Positions 11,370-24,882 of a stretch of 64,000 nt of DNA are shown piece by piece. Made by a program: the position numbers and the translations under genes. This stretch comes from Larix kaempferi. Its lineage: Eukaryota > Streptophyta > Pinopsida > Pinales > Pinaceae. Below the pieces are notes generated by a model. That model searched no databases. It worked only from the letters and a program-made list of their open reading frames with translations, and was not told where the DNA came from. The number at the start of each line of letters is the position of its first letter. Position 1 is the first letter of the stretch. Where the stretch lies: contig BSBM01000753.1 of the NCBI GenBank assembly GCA_027924585.1, forward strand, positions 20,293,501 through 20,357,500, in the 5' to 3' direction.

Positions 11370-12630
11370 CAATGTTTTTGTAGTTGTGTGCACCCTTGCC
11401 ATATAGATGAGAAACTATGCATATATGTGTATAATAGTTTGGATTCAAATGTATGCACATGAATATATATGTACAATGAAAATGATTTACTTTTTGTATG
11501 TATTATAATTTAAGCAGTGGATTAGGCTACATAATAGGGTTTCATTATGGTTAGAATACAAACCAGGGTTTACGCTACCAACAAGGGTTTTTAGGATAAG
11601 CTCTTGTGTTTCTAAGATAGTCTCCAAGCTCTAGGGTTACCAGCTTAATATGGAACTCCACTATCATGACAACATTGTCACCAACACCATGCCCACTACC
11701 ACAATCACCATCAAGCCTCGTCATTCTCTTGGTTGTGGTTCCATCATCCATGTCCCCATCAATCATCTGTCATCCACCATCAACCTAGTGCACTTTGTGT
11801 CATTGTCATTGTCAACATATCTATCCTCATGCCCATTATCACGATCGTCATCATTGTGCTCATTGTCACCATTGTCTCCATCATGCTCGTTGGACACTAG
11901 GACATTTAGCCTCTTTGTTTATGTATTTTGGGTCAGATATGGATTGCACTTGATTTGATTTTACCTGTACGCACCCTTTCTATATACATGTCAAAAACTT
12001 TGCATATAAGTGTATAATTATTTGGATTCAAAACTAGGTTTTTTAGGCTAGGATTTGTGTTTCTAGGCTAGGCTCTAGGCTCTAGGTTTATGGGATTAAT
12101 GTTGAACTCCTTTATCATGACCATAACAAACATGTAACCCTTACTTAAGCAAAACCACTTATTAGGCATGGGAAGATTTTTATACCTTATTTTAACACTT
12201 GCATTAGGAATTTTCATCAAATCTTAGAGGAATGACTAATGTCCTCGGAGGAACACCTTCGAGATTCAAGGTAGAGGCGGGGACTAAATCCTAGAGGAGG
12301 GGTACAGGAGGGGGCACATGGTGTTACTTATAAATAGGATCCCAGTATAGGAAACGAGATTTTTATATGTAATTATTTGTTGTAGCTAGAAATTTTCTAC
12401 ACTCTATGACATTTAGGTCATTTTCACCATAATGCCATCACCATGTTCATAGTCACCATCCCCATTCTCATTGTTCCATGGCCATCATGATTCATCAACA
12501 ACATGCCCATTGCCACCATCAATGTTACCACCATCCTTCTCATGCCCATGTTGTCACCATCAACACCATGCCCATTGATACCATCAATATAACCTTCATC
12601 CTCATCATTCCCATGTTGTCACCATCGCCC
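11370..12630 (+). repeat. Two-copy ~600-bp tandem duplication ending in CAT-triplet tracts
   Basis: Unit 1 (about 11370-11920) and unit 2 (about 11965-12630) share, in order: a GCACCC...TATA segment, GTGTATAATAGTTTGGATTC (11430) / GTGTATAATTATTTGGATTC (12010), AGGTTT...TTTCTA...CTCTAGG, GAACTCC...TATCATGAC, and a tract of CATCATCACCATGCCCAT-like triplets. Unit 2 has an extra roughly 200 bp before its triplet tract. ORFs reading the triplets as Ser/His/Thr-rich peptides are low-complexity artefacts. Confidence 0.5.
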
Positions 12631-14117
12631 TTGAGAGGCATTGGAATTTTTGCACAAAGTTCCAATTCAAGAGTCTAGATATTAATTTTTGCACCATATT
12701 CCAATTCCCCTAAATATTAATCTTTCATTCCAAGAGACTTAAGATAAATAAATATGAAATTCGTATAATAATCCCTAGGATTATATTTCTATATTTTTAG
12801 CTAGATATAATCAATGGAGAACAAGTAGATCTAGAATAACTATGAATTCCAACTAACATTATTCTTTAGGGTCAGTAGATTTCATTTAAAAAAAACTAGA
12901 AAAATGCTTTTTGATATATTATATGTGGATGGTAAGCATAGATTAATGTCAAAAGACTCAAGCAAGTATGGACTCTCCCAAGAATTACTCAAACCATTTG
13001 ATGTGTTGGAGAACCAACACAATTTCACAAAGGAAAAGAAAATATCTCTCACTACTTTCCTTTAAGGTTGCACTCTACAAAGAAGGGGTTAGTATTATTT
13101 AGATTGGTATTCAATGAAGGTATCCAAATAGCACAAGATGGATTAACAAAAAACCAATGACCAAAGAAATAAATGAAAGAGAAAGTCTCTTTATATAGTA
13201 ATTTAGACCCAACTTCATCCTTGTTGTCCCTAAATGTGTATGGGGTGACTTAATCATCATTTCCTATGTGATATCCCACCACACCCAATAGTTCCACAGA
13301 TCAAATTTATGGTTTTTCCCATAGACACTTGATAGAGACACTTTCAACTAGCTGAAAGATACCTCTAGTCTACCTTCAATCTACTTAGCCTACATTGCCA
13401 TATGCCATATAAAAATGGGGACATCCACTTGGTACCAGTGTTATATGGCATATCCTCTCTAATTAAATTATGGTAAAACACTTTCTTATATGTTTGCGTA
13501 ACATTAGGAGGTCAAAGGTGTTACTCTATAATGGCTCACATATTTTGAAAATTGTCTCAATATCTTAGGGGGCATCATCATGCGGTTATAAGTGTATAAA
13601 CTCTTGTGTGAGGTGTGCCCTTATGGATTTAAGAAAGCACAACCCTCATTTCACCTCATTAGAAACATTTACCTAGCCATTTTTCATATGTCATTTCACT
13701 AGCCACTAATGGTTGAAGTGGGATTCTATTAGCTTGATGTCTATACTGCTAGAGTATTGAGTGTCAAATGATTATCACAATTATGTTGTTTCCTCCAAGA
13801 GAATCCTCTGAGAAGCGATTCAATTTACTATCTCTAAGATCACCCTACTTGGTGCAAATAAGTTTATGCAATATTACTCACTTGAATATCAATTCCCCTC
13901 ATAAATAGATATGAAGAGACTAGATTTATATATGCATCATTATAGAATTCATGGAAAAATCTGTTTCAACTTTCAATGCAATTGTAATATCTTTGAATGC
14001 ATATAAAAGCATGAACATCGAAGCTTCATGATTTTGGACCAATATCTCCACTCGATTCACAGAAGCATGAATTATTGATTGGTTTTTTTAGAGTTTTGAA
14101 AGCTTTGTTGAGATGTT
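12631..14117. other. Noncoding DNA, nothing recognised
   Basis: No ORF above background and no clear termini. The sequence GTGTTGGAGAACCAACAC at 13003 is a short inverted repeat but has no partner copy. Confidence 0.4.
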
Positions 14118-14223
14118 GAACCTTTTACCTCTCCTCGCTATTGATCCATCGTGGCCAAGAGAATGGTTATGAACCTTTTACCTCTCCTCGCTATTGATCC
14201 GTTGTGGCCAAGAGAATGGTTAT
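14118..14223 (+). repeat. 53-bp direct tandem duplication
   Basis: Two adjacent copies of a 53-bp unit beginning GAACCTTTTACCTCTCCTCG (14118 and 14171), differing at two or three bases (for example CATCGT versus CGTTGT). Recent local duplication. Confidence 0.85.
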
Positions 14224-14459
14224 GCGCAGTGAAATAATTATATATACGGATCCTTCACATCATTGATATGCTACATGGGCTTCATGTCTTCAATAGTGGA
14301 AGAAAATTAGAGAAGAACAAATGCCCAGAGTACTAAACAAAATGAGGGAATAGAGCTTCAAAACAGTGGTTCTACCTCCAAAGAGGGCCTCTCATATTTC
14401 CAGTTTCTGAAGCTTCTTTAGATTACTCAATTTGAAGAGGGTGCAAATATATTATTCAA

Positions 14460-14642
14460 TTGCCCATATATGTAGATACCCGAGATAAGCTTTCCAAGAT
14501 GGAAAACAAAGATCCTGCCGACAGAAAACCTTTGACACGTCGAGTGGAGATCTTAACAGTTGACGCTCCTCTGCTTGCTGCTGTGCTGCACAAAATTCAA
14601 GAGTTGGGATTATCAGTGGGTGAAGCATGGCTAGAGACATAG
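14460..14642 (+). other. Short unassigned ORF
   Basis: 60 codons from a TTG, with the first ATG giving MENKDPADRKPLTRRVEILT and ending GEAWLET. Composition is ordinary protein-like (mixed charged and aliphatic, no low complexity), unlike the surrounding AT-rich DNA. It might be a relic exon of a gene or element; I recognise no family and see no clear splice partners. A longer opposite-strand ORF covers the same bases (14452-14829), so either could be chance. Confidence 0.2.
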
Positions 14643-14829
14643 TGAAGTTGGGCGAGGTTATGATGAGACCTGGCCTATCATTATGAAGCGATATTTCAAG
14701 GATGATATCAACACAGGAAAGGAACCCAGTGTAATGAATGCATACGAGTGAGAGGATAGGAGACATGATACAGCAGGACGGAAGGAGGACATGACCAGGG
14801 ACACATGGTCGCCAAAACCCTCGCATCAA

Positions 14830-15458
14830 ATTACGAGGAATAAATTAAACCCAAAACATTGTAAAACTTAACAAATAAAAATTTAGGTTGCCTAAGGTGA
14901 GATTAATATGTCCAAAATGAACACAAGATGTAATGGAAATAATAACAACTTTTGTGATATACTCATATTAGGGTTCTTAAACCATTGAAAATTAAAATAA
15001 TTATAATTTAAAAATAAAACAAAAGATTAGATAAACTATGCTATTTTTTTTAAATTATTGTAGGACAATTTTTTTTATTTTTTAAATTACAAATAGTGTT
15101 GGGGTTCTTGGATATTATTCTTATGTGGTTTGGCATGAAATTTCATAATTAGTTTGAGACTCTAAAAAAAGGGCTGCCAATAAAGTCCAAAAAATAATAA
15201 AAGCATGGGAATGGATATCCACATCCACACAGTGCACTTGTGAAGTGACCTTGGCCTTCATTATTATGGATGTCATAATAGCTTTGAAAACATGCAATTG
15301 AATCTTCTAAACAATTCAATAAAAATAGATTAATAATTTCTTATTATACACTACAATGCATGTTAGAGATTAATTAAAAAACAAATTTCTACATAAAATA
15401 CATATCAATGTTTCTATATTCGTGACATCATCCATATGCACCAAGGCTAAGTTGGTGG
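14830..15458. other. Noncoding AT-rich DNA, nothing recognised
   Basis: No ORFs, termini or repeats seen. Confidence 0.5.
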
Positions 15459-15715
15459 AGAAAATAAGTAAAACTTATAAGTTAAAGAAATTTAAATAGG
15501 TAAAAGTTATAAGTTAAAGAAAATAGGTTATATTTGTGTTGGATGCTGAAGAAAATAGGTAGAACTTATAAGTTAAAGAAATCTATCACATTCAATGGTG
15601 AAGAAAACATAATTTGGTAAAGAAAATAGGTAAAACTTATAAGTTAAAGAAAATAGGCTATATTTGTGTTGGATGATGAAGAAAATAGAACAAACTTATA
15701 AGTTAAGGAAATCCA
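15459..15715 (+). repeat. Degenerate tandem repeat, ~55-60 bp units
   Basis: AAAACTTATAAGTTAAAGAA recurs near 15470, 15504, 15561, 15635 and 15689, alternating with AGGTTATATTTGTGTTGGAT or ATCCATCACATTCAATGG blocks. A higher-order unit (about 130-150 bp) appears to have duplicated. Confidence 0.7.
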
Positions 15716-18364
15716 TCACATTCAATGGAATGAAGGCATTCTCACTTTTTCTACATTATTTTTTCAGACTTTGATCACATATTCAAGTTTGAACTCTTTA
15801 CGTAGAAACTGAAGGAAAAAATGTTCAAATCCATCCAATTTCCCCAAACACAGCTCTTCTCATATCCATGATGGTTGACAACCATTCCCTTCTCCAATCA
15901 TTTAGAAAATCCCAAGCAATAGGTGGTCCCATTTCTAACTAAATTGAGGATATAGAATCTACAACAAACGTTGCCAGGATATTTGGAAATAAATGGAAAC
16001 ATTGGCAAAGAACATGAGAAAATAGAAAAGACAGCTTTTATAAGAAAATAGAAAAGGCAGCTCTGGAAAAATCATTTGACAACTGAGTTTTACATGCATG
16101 TAAAATAGAAAAGGTAGCTCTCATGAGAAAATAGAAAAGGAAACTATGACAAAATAATCAAACTTTTTATACCTAAGTTTTTTTCTCTATTTATTTAATC
16201 TATATTTCTATGGTATAGCAGCACCAATCAGCTTTTGAAAAAATCCAATATAAATTAAAATAAATAAATAAAATATTAAAAAAAAAACTAAAAATTAATT
16301 CTTTATGTTTCTAATCTTTTTCCAAATTTTGATTTTATTATTTTTTCAAAAGCAATAACTTTACTAGTAGCAACCCTTGTTAATTTTTTACCATATTGTA
16401 TATTTAAATTTGATAAAGAAAAAGTATAGAAATGATCCCACTATTGTATGTTTTACATTTTTAAAGTTAGATCCAAAAATAATTGAATTTTGAAAAACAT
16501 TAAAAAATAAATAAAAATAAGTAAAAATATAACATATTATTATTTTGTTGTTTTTATTTTTATTTTATAATGAAATATATATATATATATATATAATTTA
16601 CAATGAAATTTTAAATATATAATAAAGTATTATATTTAAAAAAAAAAATTCAAATATAAAAGGTGATACATATTCATGGTTTAACCTAAGGGATGGGAAC
16701 AGAGCCAAGGAGGACTTCCCATATAAGTAAGAGTTATATAGGATTCCAGTCTAATTACTATAGTCAGACCTTTAGTTATATATATTTAACCCCTTCCATT
16801 AGTGAGGAGAGGATATAGCATAAATTCTAGGGAATAAAAGAGTGGATAAACTCCAGGTAAAAACAGCCTGTCATTGTAGTCCTAGTTATTACGTACATAA
16901 AAAACGTGGCTAGCAGAAATGGTTGGCTGGATGGACAAACCCATCCAATGATATGATTTCCCTCTTCGATAACTATAATTAGGATATGATATGCCTATTA
17001 GTAATACTACCGAATATGCACTATAATTAACGGTGATGACAATCCAAAGGGTGCATTGCATTTGATACGTATTTGCCTCCATAACCGAAGGTATGGATGT
17101 TTATCTTTCACCATATGAAAAAAAAGATAGTAGAGTCACTTATTATACCATTACTATATGATGAGGGATTATTTAGTTTCTTATAGTAGTTTATATACCC
17201 TTTAGGAAATAGATATAGTATGAAGGAATAACTATAGGAACAAATAACCACGAATATACTTAAATCCGTGAAATAGAAAGTGCAAATGGGATAGTCAATT
17301 GGAATTGTAGTGCACACCTAAAAAAAAAGGTATGATTTCTGAACTTAGACCACGTTTTGGAAATATCACTTTTCATGAGTTCACAGAACATAGACAATTT
17401 AGATTTGGGGCTTCTTGAACCTTAGATTGTGGCGTCTTGAACTTGTAAGTAAATAGCCAATCAATCTGGAATCATTACTGCTTTCTAATAATAAATGAAA
17501 ATGAAACATTAACTTAAACATTGAGAATGATGGTTAATTGATATACTCTAAAGCATCAGCTTTGCTGTTGTAACAACATATGAGTTTATGGGAAAATCAG
17601 ACAAGCAACGTGAAAAAAATTGCTTTCAAGCAAATAAATACATTATCATAAATATTGATAACATATTTACAAAGTTCGTAGCCCTGCACATGGCCTGCAA
17701 AAATGATATACACATTCTCATGGTTTCATAGATATTCTCATCTTTTAGCCTTCGCCTTTATGAGAAGTAGTGTATTCTACCACCATGTAGCAGTTCAAAA
17801 AGTCAAGGCTTTCTCACTCTATTTACCCTTCCATGGTCTCCCTACTTTTAACAAATTTTAATTCATGGTTTGTATATGAAACTTATGAAGAATGAAAGAT
17901 ATTTGCATAGATTTTATGGTTTTCTTATTAAAGACTAAACAATTAAGCAGTAATGAAACCCCTTTGCCAACATAATTGGAAATGGTTATTGATAAGTAAA
18001 AAAAACAAGAAACTTTTACATTTTCGCAAATTAGAAAAAAAAAAAAAAGTTTTACATTTTGGTAAATTAGAAAAAAATAAGAAAGTTGTATGTTCACAAA
18101 ATTATATTAATGGAAGTCTCTATGTTTAGAATTTTTTTCTCCATTTTTTTAATCACAATTTTACGGTATACACCAATAAGATTTCAAATAAAATCATATA
18201 GAAATTAAAATAAATAGAAAAAAAAATCACAATTATAGTTACAGTTTAGACATGATCAAATACAAAATGTCATTCCATGAAAATAATAGAAAAATTGAAA
18301 ACAATACTCTTTACTTCTAGTAAAATAATGTATTTTTAAATAAAAAATGAAAAAATAAATTTAC
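15716..18364. other. Noncoding AT-rich DNA with short repeats
   Basis: Includes scattered AGAAAATAGAAAAGGCAGCT-type repeats at 16015-16140 and a (TA)n run at about 16575-16595. Short direct repeats of TTTTACATTTTGGTAAATTAG type occur at 18015-18080. No gene recognised; ORFs of 60-80 codons here are AT-biased and look like chance. Confidence 0.4.
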
Positions 18365-18667
18365 ATTACATCTTGAAGTGCTAATAATTTCATTTTTAAG
18401 TGTTAATTAATAATTACATCTTGAAATATTAATAATTTCATTTTTAAGTATTAATTAATAATTAATAGAACTTCTTATTTTGTTAAAAAATATTAAAATT
18501 TTAATAAAGTGAACTGATTTGTAAAACCATAAATGTCATAAAGGCATTTTACCTCAAAGAATAAAGACATTAAAGACATTAGCCAACCCTACACTTCATT
18601 CTTCCAAACCAATAAACAAAGGTTTAATTACACTTCATTCTTCCAAACCAATAAACAAAGGTTTAAT
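18365..18667 (+). repeat. Two adjacent local tandem duplications
   Basis: A roughly 50-bp unit starting ACATCTTGAA and ending AGTATTAATTAATAATTA is present twice (about 18368-18417 and 18415-18467). A 38-bp unit, CACTTCATTCTTCCAAACCA and onward, is present twice in tandem (about 18591-18628 and 18629-18666). Confidence 0.8.
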
Positions 18668-21499
18668 TTTTGTTGCTTATTCCTTCTAGGGTATACACTC
18701 TACCATTATTGCAATCTTCATTACACTAAGATGGAGATTCGCCTCCTCAATTCTAAAAATAGATTATGGCTAAATAGAGGTTCATTAGAAGACCAATGCC
18801 ATACTTTATCTAATATCGATAATTAGATTAGAAAATGTACTTTTAGTCTATAACATTATGTATTAAGTTATTTTAGTAAGCATAAAAATTTTATAAAAAT
18901 TTTAAATTAATTTTTATATATAATAAAAAGTTTAACGTATATTAGGAATGATAAATTGATATACAAAAATAAATAAGTAAGTCTATAATAAAATGATGTA
19001 CAAATATAATTATTATCTCAATATATATAGCAAGCACAAAACAATTAAAGAAAATTTTCTTGGAAAAAAGTAAGTTAGAATACATAATTTAAAAATCACA
19101 GACAATCTACGAGAGTTTATTTAGCATAAAAAAATTTCTATGTGCAACACAAAGTATTATATTGACATTCAAAAGCACACGTAAAACAACTTTAGAGGGC
19201 TACTTAAGCGAAAGATGGGGATGGAAGCTTGAGTTGCATTTAGAGCCCTCGTATAGATAGCTACGCTTTCAATAGTATATTAAGCAAATTGTGTGCGATC
19301 TATCTAACCATGCGTGCATTAATTTTTAAGCGAAATGATTAACTAAGCACAAAGAAATTAATGTAGAAAATATTTATAAAATTCAAAGTGCATTTTGCAA
19401 TTAATTTCTTAAAATAGTAAACTTTGGTCATTAGTACATGGATGTGGAAATAATTAATACTTTTCTAACACCTATGTAGATTAACATAGCATGTGCAAAA
19501 GTAATCAATTCAATTAAGCTCACTTCATAATTTTAAAATAGAGTCAAAATCAGAGTTTCTTTAATGAATTAATTTTACTTTTAAAAGTGGAAAATTTATG
19601 CTTTGGATGTTTATTGAAAATAAATTTAATAATAAATCTAATCATTTGCATAAAATAAAAATTTCTGAAAATGAACTTAATAATTTTAATTGTTTGTATA
19701 AAATTAAAAATTTCTGAAAACTATTAAAAGAAGTAAAAAGAGTAGTAGAGATGAGTGATAAGGTGGAGGAAATATGCAAATATACCAACTAAGATTTTTA
19801 TTAATGATGGAATTTTTCAGTCATCAAGTACGATACACCATGACAAGTTCAACCTATGAAAAAAGGAGGTTTACAAGACCCTATGGAGCTCTCGACGACT
19901 CAAGCTCATCCGAGTGAAACCGAGACATCAGGAGTACTCGCCACTCAAATTGTGTTGACGGTAACCTGCGTGCGTGAAGATATTAGTCTTAAAAGTCAAA
20001 ATATGAAATTACAAATGCATGCAGTAAAATAGAACGTACCTCTGGAGGAAGGACACTCTATCTTCACCCTAATGGATCGACCTGAAATGTAGTCTTGCTT
20101 GTAATTTCCTCTTGTTAGGCTCATCGATAACTGAGTATGAAAGGGAAAACATATCAATGGAACCTAGTAGTACCCACCTCTTACCTCTAGTGCAAGATGT
20201 TCAGTTGCAATGCCTTTGTTTCAATTTTAAAGAGCTATGAAAGGGGTAGGCGAATCATTTTGGTTGTTTTGGGTAGCTCAAAGGTTGTTGTGTCCTTTGG
20301 CGTTCTATTTTTTATGTGCATTTGAAAGAGGGTGAACCAGAAGTAATTGATGCTTACCCTCATATGCAAGAGATGAAATGGTTTGGGGACAATTATTGCT
20401 TCATCATGTTGCTCCTATGTAAAATAATATAGGCCCATGAAGCCCCAAATTGTTTTCTTTCCAAAACCAACAAGTATTGACCTCATTTGAAAACAATGCA
20501 ACAAGTTTATTTTCGTCATCACTACCATGTTCCAAGGCAGTACGAGCAAGTGTTTTCAAACAACATGCATGATGAGTCGGTGCTTCAATCAGAACACCTT
20601 GTGGTTGATATCTCAAGTTCCTCCGCAATGCAAGAATCATTGGTAGGATTCTCGATATGGTAACCCTTCTGTTAAGTTTCTGAATGTAGTCTTTTTGTGT
20701 CTCCTTGTTACAACAGTTTCTCCAAATATATCATAGTACTAAGATAGATATTCCAAGAATTTCATTCTCGACCAGGACACTAGGTACTATCTTTCTATTT
20801 AAAGGCCTAATTTTGGATCTTTGCTTTGTAAATTTTGAAAAAGGATTATGTACGGTTTGTTTTGGTTGAGTTATTCATTTTTTTTTTTACAAAAAGATAT
20901 ATGTTTTAGTTTCAAAAAAATGAGAAGAATAAGTTGTCTGGTTCAAAAAGAAGTTAGTTCTAAGAAATGTGAGAAGAAGTTGTGTGTTGGTTAGAGAATT
21001 TCGATAAACATAAGAGAAAGAATGGATCCTAAAACCCTTCCATAAAAGTAAAGGGTCGTAACCTGAGTTGAAAGGAAGAGAAGAGATGACCTAGAGATCT
21101 CGCATTAAGGGGGGTATGTTTATTGCTTTTACCAAGGTGTTGCATTACCCTAACAAACCTATTATTTTTTAGAGGGTGATAATGAAGGAAGGATGAAGAA
21201 ATGATAAAGAAACAAGAGAAGGAAGTTGAAGGATGAAGGATAAGGTGGATGAGTTTCCAAGAGAAACTATGACGGGTCAGAAAAGAAGACTCAAAGAACC
21301 TAGGAGAGAATAGAAGAGAAGAGACAACATATTTTGTAAATAAATATGGAGAGGTTCCAAATGTAGCTAAGTAGCCCACAAATGTAGAAGATCGGTTACA
21401 TAGTTCTTGGAGTATTCTGGAAACATAGTACAATGAAACTTGGGAGAAACATCTTTCAACAAGAAGTTGTTGAGTTGCAAAATGTTGCCACACTAAAAG
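18668..21499. other. Noncoding DNA, no gene I can support
   Basis: AT-rich to about 19.8 kb, then moderately mixed. ORFs on the minus strand (20404-20640, 21029-21493) show no family motifs and lack splice or start context. Confidence 0.35.
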
Positions 21500-22702
21500 A
21501 AGAAGACTCTATGTGTGAACCAGTGTATTGGAAATCCCACTGTGCAAGTGCATAGGTGAATGACAAAGACAACAATATAAAAGTTGCAATTGAAGCTGTC
21601 AATGTAGCATCCTGTGATGGTGAAGCTACCAATGAATCAACTAGTGATTAAGTGAATCCAACAGAGATTAACGATAAAGAAGGAGAAACTACCAATGAAG
21701 TAGTATTCCTTGATGAAGTGAATCTAGAAGATGATGATGAAGAAGATGACCTCTTAGCTATAAAATTTGAATCACTTGAACTGAAGTATGATTATGAAAA
21801 CCTTTCAAATGAAGATTGGTTGACTATGTTGTAGTAAAAGAAACTCATTGATGTCTTGTTTGGAGAAATAATCCTACTTCAAGAAGAAGACCAAGCGGAT
21901 GATATCTTGATTGCGAATGGAAGACATGAATAAGATTCAAATGAAGATAACCTTACAATAGCAGTAGCTGAGGTAAAAGAAACCATAACAGTTGCATATG
22001 AAGTAGTTGAAGCTAGATAAGAAGAAGAATAAATGAAAGAAACCATGAATATTATTGAGTAATATGACATGAAAACCGATTATAATCTTGTTCTTGAAGA
22101 TCATGTTGATAAGATCTTTATGGGGTGGGGTCTTGAAGAGATCTAATTGTATGAGTGGTTGTTGAGTTGTGAGAATGATTGTATGACAGATGATGAGAAC
22201 AACAAAGTGGGTTTCAAGTATTCCCACATTACCACATTTGAATATTGAAACTACAGCCCTTGGTATGAATGGCATTCAACATTTGAAGATTGAAATTGCA
22301 GCCCTTGGTATGAATGGAATTCAACATTTGAATGATCCCAAGAAGATTGAATACTCAGCATAAGAAGTTGGAAGTAGGTCTGAACAATCAGAGGAAACAG
22401 TGAAGAAAATGATCAAAGTATAGATGAAGCTAAAAAAGAATCAGAGATATCATATTTCAAAGTCTAGAGCAAGAAGAAGAAGAAAAACATTGAAAGTGTC
22501 AAAGTTTGAAGCAGAAAGCACATGAGAAAACTACATCACCACATAACATCAAAGAAGTTGAAGATGAAGATATTTTGAACAAGTTGTAAGCTTAGCTAAG
22601 ACATAGACCAAAGGCATTCGCATTTCAGTTTTTTGATGTAAGCCTTAGAGATAGTATGTTTTAGTAGCAGTTTGATTGTTTGTTTTTTTAGGAGTCATAA
22701 TT
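21500..22702 (+). pseudogene. Decayed acidic coding region upstream of a copia-like LTR
   Basis: Reading 21652-21834 gives an acidic stretch LEDDDEEDDLLAIKFESLEL, then YENLSNEDWLTML. The same frame continues through several stops, keeping K/E-rich text to about 22600. A roughly 47-bp direct repeat (about 22235-22330, containing CAGCCCTTGGTATGAATGG twice) is embedded. Position just before a polypurine tract and LTR suggests the 3' end of an LTR retrotransposon's internal region, but I cannot assign it to gag, RT or RNase H. It may be captured or noncoding internal sequence. Confidence 0.35.
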
Positions 22703-22972
22703 AAGGGGGAGTGTTAAGGATAATAATTACTTCTGCTAGATAATTAGTTGACAGGTTGAAAGAAGTGGTTAGTCTCAAGATTACGTGTTAGTCCAATTAA
22801 CATAGTTAAAAGTGATGCATTATATCTAAATAAATAATTGGTTATTAAGGTTTTCTATATACTACCTTGATGTATTTAAACAATTTATATGTATTAATGA
22901 ATAACATTAAAGTGTTGTATGCCTTTATTTTGGATTTTCATAAAACTTAACCATAAACACCTTAGTGTTACA
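22703..22972 (+). mobile_element. Polypurine tract plus 3' LTR, copia-like
   Basis: AAGGGGGAG at 22703-22711 is a polypurine tract placed directly before TGTTAAGGATAATAATTAC at 22712, the usual copia 3' LTR start. The LTR plausibly ends TTAGTGTTACA at 22972, giving 261 bp bounded by TG...CA. No 5' LTR or PBS was found upstream, so this is a truncated element. Confidence 0.55.
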
Positions 22973-24100
22973 TTTGGTGAAAGAGTTCCATTGAAAAAAA
23001 AAAATAAAAAGATATGTTAAAACTTTATGTTCATTTACTCAATTCCATTTCTAAACTATTTCACAAGTAATCTCTACATTGAGTGATTCTCTAACATATG
23101 ATGCGAGGATAGATGGTAAATGGTAAAAGTTAATTGCTTAGTTTTCCAAATCCATCAACGCCATAAATAAATAAATAAAAATCACATATCAATGAAACAA
23201 CCACAATTAAATTATCAACAAAGAAATCTCTTACAATCACTCTAAAATTGTTCTTTTACCATCATAATATAAAAAAAAAACAAAGAAAAAGAAATCTTTT
23301 ACAACCACTCTAAAGTTGTTCTTCTACAATCACAATAGAAAAAATAGCAAAGAAAACTGACAGTTAAAACATATAAATGGAAAGAAAACTATTCTTCGAT
23401 AGCCATCTTTCGAAAATCTGTTAACACTAAAGTTTGAATGTTTTGAAATATAAATGAAGTCTTCATGAATATGTTACCAGTCAAAAAAACGTTTTAGTAC
23501 GTAACTCGCTTGTCTAGTGAAATGGTTTAATAAATCTTTCCACCATATAGGACAACTAAAATATGCTCTAGCACATAACTCGCTTGTCAAAAAACGTTTT
23601 AGTACATAACTCGCTTGTCTTGTATAATTTTCTATTTATTAGAAATTTTCGATTTATGTTCTAGGGTTATATGCATCATGGACGTGATGACGATGTCAAC
23701 AGAGAAATTAAACACAAAGAATGTTGAATTTATTGAATCATCCTTTTGAAATGTTAGTAATATTATTCTGTCTTTTTTTAAAATTAAATTAAAGATGGTA
23801 AATACTATGAAAGTATATTCACAGAATTGCAATATTAATACAAAATTGCAATATTAATACAGCTACTTAACTTAACTTGTGACTGATAAACATTTTAATT
23901 AATAAAAATGGAGTATTCCTGGAGTATTATCGCAGGCATCCCTTCCCTCTATGGAGTATTCCTGGTGCTCTGGAGAGAACAATCTGTCCATTCAATAACA
24001 TAACATGATAATGTCACAAATTCTCTTCCTATGGCTTTGGAAACTCCACCGACACTGGAAGTTGCGTTGGAAATAGAAGATATTGTGCTACTAATACATG
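22973..24100. other. Noncoding DNA with a short interspersed duplication
   Basis: AACGTTTTAGTACGTAACTC (near 23489) and AACGTTTTAGTACATAACTC (near 23593), with GCACATAACTCGCTTGTCAA between them, form a local three-part repeat at 23480-23622. TGGAGTATTCCTGG is also repeated near 23910 and 23955. No gene. Confidence 0.5.
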
Positions 24101-24490
24101 GAAGCAACAAACTCTTTCTGAGTATTAAGGAAAATGAGCTTCAATCGTAGTAAGACAATTCCAAGTGATACATCGTAGACATATCCCACGTCTTATTCAC
24201 ACACATTACACAACTATTACTTGGAATCCAACAGTGAGAAATTGAAGGCTTAAATACCTCATCGGGCCTCTCGTTGTAAAGATAGGACTTGATAGGGCTC
24301 ATGTTGTGCACTACTTATCCATGGAAGAAACAAACTCTTTCTGAGTATTAAGGAAATAGAGGAGACATATCCCACTTCTTATTCACACATATTACACTTA
24401 CTTGGAATCCAATATAATCCAATAGAGAGAAATTGAAGGCTTAAATATATCATCAAGGTTACCATTGTAGAGAAAGGACTTTACTGTCAT
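24101..24490 (+). repeat. Two diverged copies of a ~190-bp unit
   Basis: Both halves contain CAAACTCTTTCTGAGTATTA, GACATATCCCAC, TCTTATTCACACA, TTACTTGGAATCCAA and GAGAAATTGAAGGCTTAAAT in the same order (about 24105-24295 and 24330-24485). Confidence 0.75.
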
Positions 24491-24882
24491 TGTCAAGAAC
24501 TAGCAAAGAAGATGGACTTGTCACTTTACAATCTGCTTTCATATTCTGCACACATCATTTAAAATGATACTCCAATAGAATTCAATGCATCATAGTTGCA
24601 TCGATCCATTTGTTAATATGAGTGTCAGGTTTAAAAGAAAGAAAAGGAAGCTCTGACTGTTTCAAGGAGTAAATGAAGCTATGAATCTACACAAATTGTT
24701 GCTGTGTTTCTTGAAGAATTAAAAAATAAACGTTCAGATAAATACCTCATCATTGCTTTCCTGCAACTTAGAAAGCTAAAAGTAAAGCTAAGAGAGGCTT
24801 CTGAAGTGTTCGGATTCCATTAGTCGTAGATTTAACGTGAATAGAAACAAGGAGTTGCATGACAGAAAGCGCAATTGTTCAG

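Noticed and set aside
15459-15715. CRISPR-like regularly spaced repeats
   Set aside because: Plant DNA; repeats are imperfect tandem units without unique spacers.
16690-17320. Possible organelle-derived insertion (less AT-biased block with unusual short motifs)
   Set aside because: I could not identify any plastid or mitochondrial gene or tRNA in it; composition alone is not enough.
19928-20124. Two-exon 40-codon mini-gene on the minus strand (MSLTRGNYKQDY...) with plausible GT-AG intron 20039-19966
   Set aside because: Splice consensus matches are common by chance, the product is very short and no family is recognised.
20404-21493. Minus-strand ORFs of 78 and 154 codons
   Set aside because: No recognisable motifs and codon usage looks like chance in mixed-composition DNA.
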